From 79-D21 sp022839995 (lineage in GTDB: Bacteria > Synergistota > Synergistia > Synergistales > 79-D21), in the NCBI GenBank assembly GCA_022839995.1, contig JALHIN010000003.1, positions 41,304 to 105,303 on the forward strand: a stretch of 64,000 nucleotides of DNA. The letters run 5' to 3'. The position numbers and the translations under genes are program-made. Shown in pieces: positions 49,670-57,608 of this stretch; positions within the stretch are counted from its first letter, which is position 1; every line of letters starts with the position of its first letter. The notes below the pieces were generated by a model that ran no database searches, was not told the origin of the DNA, and saw only the letters and a list, made by a program, of their open reading frames with translations.

Positions 49670-50332
49670 TTACCGGCCCCCTTCACCAGCAAGGATCTTT
49701 TTCCACGTCACGTCAAGCGTTTCGTGCCGCACCGCCCGCGCATCAAATCCCAGGAAACGGAAAACCAGCTGGATGCAGAACCCGATCCCGAGAGCCGCGA
49801 TCACGGTTCCCAGGCCGACCGGCCCGCCCAGCAGCCACCCGGACAGGACGGCGCTTCCTTCGACGATCCCCCGGCAGACTCCGACGGCCAGCCCGGTTTT
49901 CCGCTGGAGGGCCACCATCAGGCTGTCCCGCGGACCGGCTCCGAAGCCCGACCCGATATAGAAGAACGACGCAAGCGAAATGGTGAACAGTCCTGCAAAC
50001 ATCATGAAAACCCCCGGCAGGAAGCTTCCCATCCGGGGAACGATCCCCATTGCCAGGATGCGGTCCATGAACACGCCGATCAGGACCATGTTCAGGATCG
50101 TGCCCAGGCCGAGCTTCTCTCCGGCCAGGACGACCAGGACGCAGATCAAAAGGCCCGTCAGGATCGAGACATTCCCGATGCTCATTCCGATCTTGAGGCT
50201 GATGCCCTGGTGAAAGACCTCCCACGGGCCGAAACCCAGGTTTGCCTTCATCGTCAGAACGATCCCCAGGGCAAACAGGAAGAGGCCGAGCAGGAGCTTT
50301 CCCAGCCGCCTGAAAAAGTCGATGCGGTTCAT
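49670..50332 (-). CDS. YczE/YitT-like integral membrane protein
   Basis: A 220-residue protein with about five hydrophobic helices. The N-terminal LFLFALGIVLTMKANLGFGPWEVFHQGIS and the central GSGFGAGPRDSLMVAL are recurrent in the YczE/YyaS/YitT group of uncharacterised membrane proteins. ATG 50332 (MNRIDFFRRLG) was preferred over 50392, which overlaps the racemase gene. In Firmicutes, genes of this type are found next to MocR regulators (yczR-yczE); here a MocR gene heads the same gene string. Transport of a small metabolite is possible but unproven. Confidence 0.82.
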   Translation of the reverse strand: MNRIDFFRRLGKLLLGLFLFALGIVLTMKANLGFGPWEVFHQGISLKIGMSIGNVSILTGLLICVLVVLAGEKLGLGTILNMVLIGVFMDRILAMGIVPRMGSFLPGVFMMFAGLFTISLASFFYIGSGFGAGPRDSLMVALQRKTGLAVGVCRGIVEGSAVLSGWLLGGPVGLGTVIAALGIGFCIQLVFRFLGFDARAVRHETLDVTWKKILAGEGGR

Positions 50333-50375
50333 CCTCAACCCGCTTGGGCCCTCGAGAGTTCGCCTCTCACGCGCC

Positions 50376-51071
50376 CTACGCCTCCAGGGCAAGGTCCACC
50401 GCCATGAGGGCGTGGAGCTCGGTAGAGTCGAACACCGGGATCTCCGTGTGTTTCTGCTGGACCAGCAGGGGGATTTCCGTGCAGGCCAGGAGGATGCCCT
50501 CGGCCCCCCGCTCGACCAGGCGGTTCATGATCTCCAAGTAGGCTGACCGGGAGGTATCGAGGATCTTCCCGGCGCAGAGTTCCTCGAAGATCACGCGGTT
50601 CACCGTGACCCGGTCCTCCGCCTCGGGGATGAGCACGGTCAGGCCCCATTTCCTCTCCAGGCGCCCTCTCACGGTGTCCGCCTCCATCAGCGAGCGGGTC
50701 CCGAGCAGGCCGACGGTTCGAAACCCTCTTTTCACAACCGCCGCCCCAAGGGCATCGGCGATGTGGATCACGGGAACACCCAGCAGCCTTTCCACGTCCT
50801 CGGCAAACGCGTTCGTCGTGTTCGAGCAGATGAGGACGAAATCCACCCCGGAGCCCTTCAGCCGCGCCGCAGACTCGAGCACCAGCCGGCGGTAGGTTTC
50901 CTTGTCGTTCGCGTTGAGGGCCTTCGCCACCGGGTCGAAATCCAGCGACGTCATCACGCATTCGGCCGAGTGAAGCCCCCCCAGGCGCCTGGCGACCTTC
51001 TCGTTGATGATCCGGTAGTATTCCTTGCTCGATTCCCAGCTGACGCCCCCGACAAGACCGATCGTCTTCAC
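50376..51071 (-). CDS. aspartate/glutamate racemase-family protein
   Basis: A 231-residue PLP-independent racemase homologue. GLVGGVSWESSKEYYRIIN opens the protein, and the two catalytic cysteines are in LICSNTTNAFAEDV and ILLACTEIPLL, both intact, so racemisation of Asp or a related acidic amino acid is likely. It starts at GTG 51071 after GGAGGG. It lies between PhzF and the YczE-like gene on one strand, probably one transcript. The exact substrate (Asp, Glu, or a broad-range amino acid) cannot be read from the sequence. Confidence 0.9.
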   Translation of the reverse strand: MKTIGLVGGVSWESSKEYYRIINEKVARRLGGLHSAECVMTSLDFDPVAKALNANDKETYRRLVLESAARLKGSGVDFVLICSNTTNAFAEDVERLLGVPVIHIADALGAAVVKRGFRTVGLLGTRSLMEADTVRGRLERKWGLTVLIPEAEDRVTVNRVIFEELCAGKILDTSRSAYLEIMNRLVERGAEGILLACTEIPLLVQQKHTEIPVFDSTELHALMAVDLALEA

Positions 51072-51085
51072 AAGAAACCCTCCTT

Positions 51086-51976
51086 TTATATTCTCATGGT
51101 GCCTTCAAGGACCGTGACGGCCGAACCGCCGACCCTGACCCGCGATATTTCCCCGCCCTCGCGCCGCAGCGAAACGAACACCTTTCCCGGCCTTCCGACC
51201 TCCAGGCCGGCCTCGCTAACCAGGTCGATCTCTTCGTCGAAATCGACCAGGCTGGCTTGCCCGATAAAGGCCCCCATGCTGCCGTTGCCCGTCCCGCACA
51301 CCGGATCCTCGTCGATCGCCACGAACGGCGCGAAGGCCCTCATGTGCGCGTGCGCGGCCGGGTCGAGGGTTTCGAGGCAGAAGGGAACGACCCCGATCAG
51401 CCCGTGGCGCCCGCTGAAATCCCGGATCGCCGCCAGGTCCGGCACCAGCTCCTGGACGGCCGCCAGTCTCCTGAGCCCAACCACGAACCACCAGAGGCCC
51501 GTGGATACCGCCATGGGCTCGACATCCAGCAGCTCGGAAGCGTCCACCCGCAGGAGCCGGGCCACTTCTTCCCGGCCTGCACCGGTACGCCGGAAGCGCG
51601 GTTTCGCCTGGGTCATCGTGAAGACGGGCTTCCCATCGCGGAAGCACCGCTCGACCTCCAGGACCCCGGCATTCGTTTCCTGGGTGAAAACCGACCGGAC
51701 CGGGTCCAGCCGCCCTTCCTCGTGAAGGGCCGCGAAGCTGCCGACGGTCGCGTGGCCGCACAGGTCCACCTCCGAGTTCGGCGTGAAGAAGCGTACCCGG
51801 AAGTCCGCCTTGTCCGACGGCGTCACGAAGGCCGTTTCGCTCAGGTTCATTTCACGGGCGATCTTCTGCATCCGCCCCTCGTCCAGCCCTCTCGCGTCCG
51901 TCACCACCCCGGCCGGGTTCCCCCCGAAAAGAACGTCCGTGAACGCGTCCACCTGCCTGATCCGAACATTTTCCAC
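51086..51976 (-). CDS. PhzF-family isomerase-like protein
   Basis: A 296-residue PhzF-fold protein of two similar alpha/beta halves. IRQVDAFTDVLFGGNPAGVV, MNLSETAFV with the putative catalytic Glu, FTPNSEVDLCGHATVGSFAAL and DEDPVCGTGNGSMGAF are all present. Most family members have unknown substrates; no phenazine genes are here. GTG 51976 was chosen because it precedes NVRIRQVDAF directly and has AGGAG upstream. It lies 19 bp after the MocR gene. With the racemase it suggests modification of an amino-acid-like compound. Confidence 0.9.
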   Translation of the reverse strand: MENVRIRQVDAFTDVLFGGNPAGVVTDARGLDEGRMQKIAREMNLSETAFVTPSDKADFRVRFFTPNSEVDLCGHATVGSFAALHEEGRLDPVRSVFTQETNAGVLEVERCFRDGKPVFTMTQAKPRFRRTGAGREEVARLLRVDASELLDVEPMAVSTGLWWFVVGLRRLAAVQELVPDLAAIRDFSGRHGLIGVVPFCLETLDPAAHAHMRAFAPFVAIDEDPVCGTGNGSMGAFIGQASLVDFDEEIDLVSEAGLEVGRPGKVFVSLRREGGEISRVRVGGSAVTVLEGTMRI

Positions 51977-51995
51977 GACGACACCCTCTCCTTCC

Positions 51996-53513
51996 TCAGA
52001 CGACCGGCTCCTGCCCGTCCGCCGGGCCAAGTTCGACAGAGCCGTTCTCCCGCGCCTTTTCCGCTGCCCGCGCAAGCCTGCGGGTCCCTTCCTCGATCTC
52101 CTCCAGCCGAACATGGGTAAAATTCAGCCGGATCCGGTTCTGCCGCGGGGTCCCGTCGGCATGGAACGCCGTTCCCGGGAGGAAGGCCACTCGGTTCTCG
52201 GCCGCCCTGGCGACGAAGGCCCTCAGGGGAAAGAACCCCGGCAGGCTGCACCAGAGGTAGTAGCCGCCCTCGGGAAGGTCCCAGTCCCAGCCCACCCGGG
52301 GCCGGTACCGCGATAGGCATTCGGCCAGGCGGTCGCGTTTTTCCCGGTAGGCCTTCCGGACCCGCTCGAGGTGGGGAAAGTAGAACCCTTCCCCGAGGAA
52401 ACGGTCCAGGAGGACCTGGGCGGGAGTGTTCACGTGCAGGTCCGTCATCTGCTTCAGCCGGGAAAACCGTTCGATGACGGGAGCCGGTGCCGAAACCCAG
52501 CCCACCCTTAACCCCAGAGAAAGGACCTTTGAAAAACTGCTCAGGTAGATCACGCCCCCGAACCGGTCCAGGGCCTTGAGCGGAGGGATGGGCTCCCCGT
52601 CGTACCGGAGTTCCCCGTAGGGGTCGTCCTCCAGGACCGGCACCCCGAAACGGCCCGCCGTCTCCAGGAGCTCGCGGCGCCTTTCCAGGGACAGGGTGAT
52701 CCCCGTCGGGTTCTGGAAGGTCGGAAGCGTGTAGATCAGCCGGGGATTGTGGCGTCGGATGGCCCCTTCGAGCAGGTCCGTGCGCATGCCGTTCCTGTCC
52801 ATCGGGATCCCCGCCACGCGGGCCCCGACGGCCCGGAAGATCTCCAGGGCCCCGAAAAAGGAGGATTTCTCCACCAGGACGGTGTCGCCGGGGGAAAGGA
52901 AGGCCCTCGCGGCGAAATCCAGCCCCTGCTGGGAGCCGGAAAGGATCATCACCTCCCCGGGAGGCACATCGATGCCGCGGTCCGCCAAAAGTTCGGCGAC
53001 CTTTTCCCGCAGCGGAGGATACCCTTCCACCGGGCTCGGGAGTAGCTGCGACCGGAGACCGGAAACCTCCAGCTCCCTCTGGAGGGCAAGAAATTCCTCC
53101 ACCGGGAAGAGGTCCGGGGCCGGAAATCCAGGGGCGAAGGAGATCACGCCCTCCCGCCCGTTGACGGACATCATCTCGCTGAAGAAATCTCCGCACGAGG
53201 CGGTTTCCGGCCTGAACAGCGGATCCCACTCCAGGGGCTCGGTTCTCCCAGGGGCCTGGCCGGTGCCGCTTCCTGCCGCGGCCACCACCGTCCCCCTGCC
53301 GACCTTCGCCTCGACGAAGCCGTCGGCTTTCAGTTCAGCGTAAGCCCTAACGACGGTGCTGCGGTTGACCCCGAGCCGCTTCGCCAGGTCCCTTTCCGGG
53401 GGAAGCTCGGCCCCCTCCCGGAGCAGTCCGCCCAGGATCCGTTCCCGGAATGCCGAGGCGATCTGCTCGAAAAGAGGCGTTCTCGAGTCCCTGTCCAGGT
53501 GCAGCCGAATCAT
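51996..53513 (-). CDS. MocR-family regulator (GntR HTH fused to aminotransferase-like domain)
   Basis: A 505-residue PLP-dependent regulator. Residues 1-75 are a GntR winged helix (EGAELPPERDLAKRLGVNRSTVVRAYAEL). After a linker, residues from about 125 form a class I aminotransferase fold: GSQQGLDFAARA, PTFQNPTGITLS, EDDPYGELRYDG, and SSFSKVLSLGLRVGW with the PLP-binding Lys. ATG 53513 follows AAGGA. Such proteins sense PLP or PLP-amino-acid adducts (GabR, PdxR). It heads the PhzF-racemase-YczE string, whose genes it probably controls through the repeats at 53546-53628. Confidence 0.93.
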   Translation of the reverse strand: MIRLHLDRDSRTPLFEQIASAFRERILGGLLREGAELPPERDLAKRLGVNRSTVVRAYAELKADGFVEAKVGRGTVVAAAGSGTGQAPGRTEPLEWDPLFRPETASCGDFFSEMMSVNGREGVISFAPGFPAPDLFPVEEFLALQRELEVSGLRSQLLPSPVEGYPPLREKVAELLADRGIDVPPGEVMILSGSQQGLDFAARAFLSPGDTVLVEKSSFFGALEIFRAVGARVAGIPMDRNGMRTDLLEGAIRRHNPRLIYTLPTFQNPTGITLSLERRRELLETAGRFGVPVLEDDPYGELRYDGEPIPPLKALDRFGGVIYLSSFSKVLSLGLRVGWVSAPAPVIERFSRLKQMTDLHVNTPAQVLLDRFLGEGFYFPHLERVRKAYREKRDRLAECLSRYRPRVGWDWDLPEGGYYLWCSLPGFFPLRAFVARAAENRVAFLPGTAFHADGTPRQNRIRLNFTHVRLEEIEEGTRRLARAAEKARENGSVELGPADGQEPVV

Positions 53514-53545
53514 CGCCCATCCTTCTTTCTCCAAAAAACCGGCCA

Positions 53546-53628
53546 AATTGGTCCCATCCAATCAAGGATCATACCCCGTTTTGCTCCAGCTGGAACCCCC
53601 AATTGGACCTCTTTCAACCCATCCAATC
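53546..53628 (-). promoter_or_regulatory. repeat-containing promoter of the MocR operon
   Basis: The 11-mer CCCATCCAATC occurs at 53553-53563 and 53618-53628, and AATTGG occurs at 53546-53551 and 53601-53606, so two AATTGG...CCAATC units flank a minus-strand TATGAT -10 at 53573-53568. Direct repeats around the promoter are typical of MocR operators. No strong -35 is visible. Confidence 0.5.
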
Positions 53629-53641
53629 CTCAAAAAACAAA

Positions 53642-53696
53642 AAAAAGAGAAAAAAAAGAGAAGGCCCTGCCCCCGTAGGGGGTCAAGGGGCCTTCT
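53642..53696 (-). terminator. terminator of the universal stress protein gene
   Basis: On the minus strand AGAAGGCCC (53696-53688) pairs with GGGCCTTCT (53667-53659), with an inner CCCC/GGGG stem, and is followed by a T-rich run to about 53642. It isolates uspA from the MocR operon. Confidence 0.85.
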
Positions 53697-53721
53697 CCCT
53701 CGACTGCGCTCCAGGCGCGGC

Positions 53722-54168
53722 CTATTCGCCCAGCACCCTGGGGCGGTGCACGTAGACGCTGCAATTGGCGTGGGCTACCACCTCCGCGGCTACGCTGCCC
53801 AGGACGAACCGTTTCCGCTCGAGGTTTCCCCGGTGTCCGATCATGATCAGGTCTGCAGCCACCCCTTCGGCGAAATCGAGGATCACCTCGGCGGGCAACC
53901 CGGGGCGAACCGCGACCCTCAGGTCCGGGATGGCCTGCCCGAACTCCGCAGCCGCCCCGTGAACCCAATCGTGGACTTCCTTCCTGACCTTGGCGAGGAG
54001 GACCTCGTCCACTTCCCTGGAACGGGAACGCCATCCCGTCCGTTCCGGTTCGACGACGTTGAGGAAGTAGAGGATTACGTCCTTCTCGCGAACCGCGTAG
54101 TTGAAGGCGTAATCCATCAGGCTGCGGCTGACGGCGCTGTGGTCGATCGCCACAACGACCCGTTTCAT
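53722..54168 (-). CDS. universal stress protein (UspA family)
   Basis: A 148-residue single-domain Usp. It starts VVVAIDHSAVSRSLMDYAF and ends with GHRGNLERKRFVLGSVAAEVVAHA, where the ATP-binding pattern G-x2-G-x9-G-S is complete, so it should be of the nucleotide-binding type. ATG 54168 was preferred to the in-frame start at 54183, which would add MGGGS. It is monocistronic, with its own terminator, and is transcribed away from the amidotransferase gene. Confidence 0.92.
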   Translation of the reverse strand: MKRVVVAIDHSAVSRSLMDYAFNYAVREKDVILYFLNVVEPERTGWRSRSREVDEVLLAKVRKEVHDWVHGAAAEFGQAIPDLRVAVRPGLPAEVILDFAEGVAADLIMIGHRGNLERKRFVLGSVAAEVVAHANCSVYVHRPRVLGE

Positions 54169-54315
54169 GCTTCCACCCCCCATGACCGATTGCTAGTTTT
54201 TATAACTGAATATTTATTATATCACTCTAAACGTCATCCCTTTTCCCCCTCAGGTCTCCCTGAAAGTTGCGGTAGAATATCGGGGACATTGAAGGAAACG
54301 ACAGGTGGGATTTCC

Positions 54316-54960
54316 ATGTGCAGGATGCTTCTGGCAAACCGGAAAGGAATCGAGGATCTGGAACGTGCCCTGAAAGGGTTTTCGGGCTGCTCCACGCTCG
54401 AAATGTACCTGAAAGACCTCGAGCTGAGGGACGGGGGCCAGGGCAACGGCTACGCCACGCTGGGAAACGGCCGAATAACCCGCCTCGAGAAGGGGGTCGG
54501 CCTGAAGGTGGAAACGATCGCCCGCGCCATGGAAACGGAGGACTACGACTGGATCCTCTTTCACACGCGGGAAGCCAGCGAAGGGGGAGTGTCGGACGCC
54601 AACTGCCACCCCTTCCGGGTCGTCGGCAAGGCAGAGATCGTGGCCGCGGTCAACGGGAACGAGAAATCCGTGGCGGAGCTCGCCCGAGTGGCAGGGGGCA
54701 TCACGGACAGCGAGTTCATCCTGAAGCTGGTCGCCGAGATGGGCCTGCCCCTGAAGGAAACCCTTTCCATCTACGAGTCCAACTTCTTCGGCTTCTACAA
54801 CGGCAGGCCCTTCGTCAAGAAGGGCAACCGCGACATGCTCACCTGGAGGTGCGGCGACGGCCTCGTCTTCGCCAGCGACTTCCCCTTCGGCCTGGGGGGG
54901 CTGGTGAAGCCGGAGCAGGACTACTTCTGGATGGAAGGGGACGAAACGGGAAAAGCCTAG
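54316..54960 (+). CDS. class II (Ntn-type) glutamine amidotransferase-like protein
   Basis: A 214-residue protein starting MCRMLLA, with Cys at position 2 as the N-terminal nucleophile of class II amidotransferases after Met removal. Further family marks are LFHTREASEGGVSDANCHPF, the AVNGNE segment (glutamine-binding Asn-Gly) and a final WRCGDGLVFASDFPF. There is no synthetase domain, as in the YafJ/EgtC group. A long in-frame extension upstream crosses the usp gene and is rejected. Its partner and product are unknown. Confidence 0.87.
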   Translation: MCRMLLANRKGIEDLERALKGFSGCSTLEMYLKDLELRDGGQGNGYATLGNGRITRLEKGVGLKVETIARAMETEDYDWILFHTREASEGGVSDANCHPFRVVGKAEIVAAVNGNEKSVAELARVAGGITDSEFILKLVAEMGLPLKETLSIYESNFFGFYNGRPFVKKGNRDMLTWRCGDGLVFASDFPFGLGGLVKPEQDYFWMEGDETGKA

Positions 54961-54969
54961 GAAGAAACC

Positions 54970-55007
54970 GCGGCCTTCAGGGGAAACCCCTTGGGGGCCG
55001 CTTTTTT
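54970..55007 (+). terminator. terminator after the amidotransferase gene
   Basis: GCGGCC (54970-54975) pairs with GGCCGC (54996-55001) around an inner AGGGG-AAA-CCCCT hairpin, followed by six T residues. Confidence 0.85.
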
Positions 55008-55037
55008 CGAACCCCAAGCATAAACAAGTGTGTATTC

Positions 55038-55066
55038 TTGACAATCATGTTGATTCCTGTTACCGT
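55038..55066 (+). promoter_or_regulatory. possible promoter of the ornithine cyclodeaminase-like gene
   Basis: A perfect TTGACA lies at 55038-55043; 17 bp on is TACCGT (55061-55066), a weak -10 inside a GTTACCGTTACC direct repeat that might be a regulator site. Confidence 0.45.
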
Positions 55067-55172
55067 TACCATTGGTCGGAACCCCACCCGCGGTCTTCGG
55101 CGGTTCGGGGGTTCCCGCCAGGCCCGGGAATCCGTGAAGCCCGGGATCAGATTCCGGAAGGGGGTTTGCACC

Positions 55173-56162
55173 GTGCTTCTTCTCTCTCGCGAACAGATCC
55201 TGTCTTTCTTCAGCATGAGGGACGCCATCGAGGCCGACAAGAAGGCCTTCGTGCTCCACACCGAGGGCAAGGCGAAAGTGCCGCTCCGCATCAACCTGGA
55301 AACCGAGGACAAGTCCGGGCAGTGCATGTTCATGCCCGCCTACGTCGGCGGCCTGAACATGGCCGGGGTCAAGATGGTTTCCTTCTTCCCCGGGAATGCC
55401 GAAAAGCAGATCCCGGTCGTCCCTGCGACGGTGGCCCTGATCGACGGCACCACGGGCCTGGTCACGGCCATCGTCGAAGGGACCACGCTGACCCAGCTTC
55501 GCACCGCCGCTATCTCCGGGGCTGCGACGGAACTGCTCTCCAACCCCGATAGCCGCGTCGCGGCCCTCTTCGGGACGGGAGGGCAGGCACCGGCCCAGCT
55601 GGAGGCACTGATGACGGTCCGGAACTTGCGGGAAGTCCGAGTGTTCGACTTGAACCCCGAGCGGCTGCAGAAATTCGTCGCGAAACACCAGCCGCTGGCG
55701 GACCGCTTCGGCACGAAGCTCGTCGCCGCCGGAAACTCCGACGAGGCGGTGGAGGGGGCCGATATCGTCACCACCGTCACGACATCCTCCACGCCCGTTT
55801 TCGACGGCAACCGGGTCAAGCCGGGCTGTCACGTCAACGGTGTCGGGTCCTACACCCCGGTGATGAGGGAAATCCCGGCGGAACTCCTGTGGCGGGCAGG
55901 CCGGATTTTCGTGGACAACCGGGAAGCCGTCCTGGCCGAAGCGGGGGACTTCCTCATCCCCATGGCGGAGGGGCTGTTTTCTCCCGATCGCATCGCCGGG
56001 GAACTGGGGGAGCTGATCCTCGGGCAGGTCCCGGGAAGGACCGCACCGGACGAAATCACCGTCATGAAAACCGTGGGCTTCGCCACGCTCGACGTGGTGG
56101 CCACAGCCGCCGTCGTCGAAAAGGCCCGGGAACTGGGCATCGGCACCGAGATTGCCCTGTAA
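55173..56162 (+). CDS. ornithine cyclodeaminase / mu-crystallin-family dehydrogenase
   Basis: A 329-residue NAD(P)-binding enzyme. The N-terminal lobe has ADKKAFVLHTEGKAKVPLRIN and the substrate Lys region of MAGVKMVSFFPGN; the Rossmann motif is LFGTGGQAPAQLEAL (GxGxQA-like), with VTTVTTSSTPVFDG and HVNGVGSYTP following. Family members include ornithine cyclodeaminase, alanine and ketimine dehydrogenases, and DauB of D-Arg catabolism. GTG 55173 follows GGAAGGGGG; longer in-frame starts reach back through the promoter. The YheO-type regulator gene directly after it favours a D-amino-acid or imine role, by analogy with dauBAR-dauR. Confidence 0.9.
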   Translation: MLLLSREQILSFFSMRDAIEADKKAFVLHTEGKAKVPLRINLETEDKSGQCMFMPAYVGGLNMAGVKMVSFFPGNAEKQIPVVPATVALIDGTTGLVTAIVEGTTLTQLRTAAISGAATELLSNPDSRVAALFGTGGQAPAQLEALMTVRNLREVRVFDLNPERLQKFVAKHQPLADRFGTKLVAAGNSDEAVEGADIVTTVTTSSTPVFDGNRVKPGCHVNGVGSYTPVMREIPAELLWRAGRIFVDNREAVLAEAGDFLIPMAEGLFSPDRIAGELGELILGQVPGRTAPDEITVMKTVGFATLDVVATAAVVEKARELGIGTEIAL

Positions 56163-56241
56163 GGGCCCGATCCGGTAGACTTTCGAAGGGGCGGGCAATC
56201 GGCCCGCTCCTTCCTTTTCCAGGAACCCGGGAGGGATCGTC

Positions 56242-56904
56242 GTGTCCAGAAAATGCCATCCGCTGCTCGAACCCCTGGTCCCCGTCGTGCGCATGCTCGG
56301 GGCCATGCTGGGCACAGACTGCGAAATCCTCCTGCATGACGTTTCCGGGAACACCCCCTTCATCGTCGCCATCGAAAACGGGTCCCTGAGCGGCCGGGAC
56401 CAGGAAGCCCCCCTGACGGACCTGGGGCGTTTCCTGGTGACGAGCCCCGAGGCCCAATCGGTCGATTTCCTTGCCAACTACCCCTCGGAAGCGGCAAACG
56501 GCCGCTCGATGCGGTCCGGCGTAGCCATGATCCGGGAGAAGGACGGCCGCCTCGTCGGCCTCCTGTGCCTGAACTTCGACATGACGAAAGGGTTCCTGCT
56601 GAAGGACCTGGGAACGTTCCTGACCAGCGTCAGCCCCCTCTCGTTCAGCGCCTTCAAGTCCGAGTACTTCCCCGGCATGAGGGGAGACCAGGGCTTTGCC
56701 CTCCTGGAGAAGGCCCGGCAGGATTTCGGCAAGCCCCTGCGCTACCTGGACCGGGAAGAACGGATCCGCTGCATCCGCTGGCTCGACGAAAAGGGCTTCT
56801 TCAAGCTGAAGGGCGCTGTCCCCCTGCTGACGAAGGAGATGGGCAAGAGCCGCTACACCCTGTACGCGGACATCCGGGCCATCCGGAACCGGAAAGGGGA
56901 GTGA
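56242..56904 (+). CDS. YheO/DauR-type transcriptional regulator (PAS-like plus HTH)
   Basis: A 220-residue protein with a YheO PAS-like sensor (residues 1-115: LEPLVPVVRMLGAMLGTDCEILLHDV, GVAMIREKDGRLVGLLCLNFD) and a C-terminal HTH (about 160-215: REERIRCIRWLDEKGFFKLKGAV, SRYTLYADIR). Pseudomonas DauR, of this family, represses D-arginine genes. It starts at GTG 56242 with GGGAGGG upstream, 79 bp after the cyclodeaminase-like gene. The ligand here is unknown. Confidence 0.88.
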   Translation: MSRKCHPLLEPLVPVVRMLGAMLGTDCEILLHDVSGNTPFIVAIENGSLSGRDQEAPLTDLGRFLVTSPEAQSVDFLANYPSEAANGRSMRSGVAMIREKDGRLVGLLCLNFDMTKGFLLKDLGTFLTSVSPLSFSAFKSEYFPGMRGDQGFALLEKARQDFGKPLRYLDREERIRCIRWLDEKGFFKLKGAVPLLTKEMGKSRYTLYADIRAIRNRKGE

Positions 56905-56909
56905 ACGAT

Positions 56910-57524
56910 ATGGCAAAAACGACAATCCCCAGGGAGAAGATCCGGGAGGCCATCGCCTTCCACGGGCACTGGTGCCCGGGGCTCGCCACCGGCATCCGCG
57001 TGGCCGAGCTGGCCCTGCGGGAGATCGGCCGGGCAGGCGACGAGGACATCGTCGCCGTGGCCGAATCGGACACTTGCGCGGTCGATGCGGTCCAGGTCCT
57101 AACCGGCTGCACGGTCGGCAAGGGGAACCTGGTGCTGCTGGAACTCGGCAAGATGGGGTTCAGCTTCTACCGCAGGCGGGACGGCAAGGCGATTCGGATC
57201 GTCTCCCGGCCCCCCAAACCCGGTGAAGCCTCGGATGAATACCGGCACCTGCAGGCCAAGAGCAACGAAGGGACGCTGACCGCCGAAGAGGCGGCCCGCT
57301 TCGAAGCCCTCCGCCGGGAACGGGGGCGGCGGATCCTGGAGGCCGACCTGGAAGACCTGTTCGAGATCAAGGAACCGCTGCGCCCCGTGCCTCCCCATGC
57401 CCCGATGAAGCGCAGCCTCACCTGCGAAAGCTGCGGGGAATCGGTCATGGAAACGAAAGCCCGCCTGTCGGACGGGCGCGTCCTGTGCCCGGACTGCTTC
57501 GAACGGGAAGTCCCGCGCCCCTGA
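56910..57524 (+). CDS. FmdE-family protein with C-terminal zinc ribbon
   Basis: The 204-residue protein has an FmdE domain (residues 1-130) opening with IAFHGHWCPGLATG, whose His and Cys are the usual metal ligands, plus AESDTCAVDAVQVLTGCTVGKGN. The C-terminus is a zinc finger: TCESCGESVMETKARLSDGRVLCPDCF. FmdE is encoded with molybdenum formylmethanofuran dehydrogenase in methanogens but is widespread in anaerobic bacteria with no fixed function; a link to Mo/W enzymes such as the AOR protein in this window is possible. ATG 56910 is 5 bp after the regulator stop. Confidence 0.9.
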   Translation: MAKTTIPREKIREAIAFHGHWCPGLATGIRVAELALREIGRAGDEDIVAVAESDTCAVDAVQVLTGCTVGKGNLVLLELGKMGFSFYRRRDGKAIRIVSRPPKPGEASDEYRHLQAKSNEGTLTAEEAARFEALRRERGRRILEADLEDLFEIKEPLRPVPPHAPMKRSLTCESCGESVMETKARLSDGRVLCPDCFEREVPRP

Positions 57525-57539
57525 CCCCCGATCGACCCG

Positions 57540-57585
57540 GAAGCGAAGGGGGAAGGGGCCGCCGGGCCCCTTCCCCCTTCGCTTC
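57540..57585. terminator. 21-bp perfect hairpin between convergent genes
   Basis: 57540-57560 pairs perfectly with 57565-57585 around a 4-nt loop, 15 bp after fmdE and 23 bp before the end of the YfcC-type gene. There is no T run in either direction, so it may act as a bidirectional terminator or an RNA 3'-end protector. Confidence 0.72.
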
Positions 57586-57608
57586 GACGCCAAACGCCCG
57601 TGACCGGC

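Noticed and set aside
46974..49961. A 995-codon open frame on the plus strand antisense to icd and acn
   Set aside because: It lies opposite two clearly conserved enzymes, lacks any family motif, and its composition (Gly/Arg/Asp/His-rich) is what the reverse of GC-rich codons gives.
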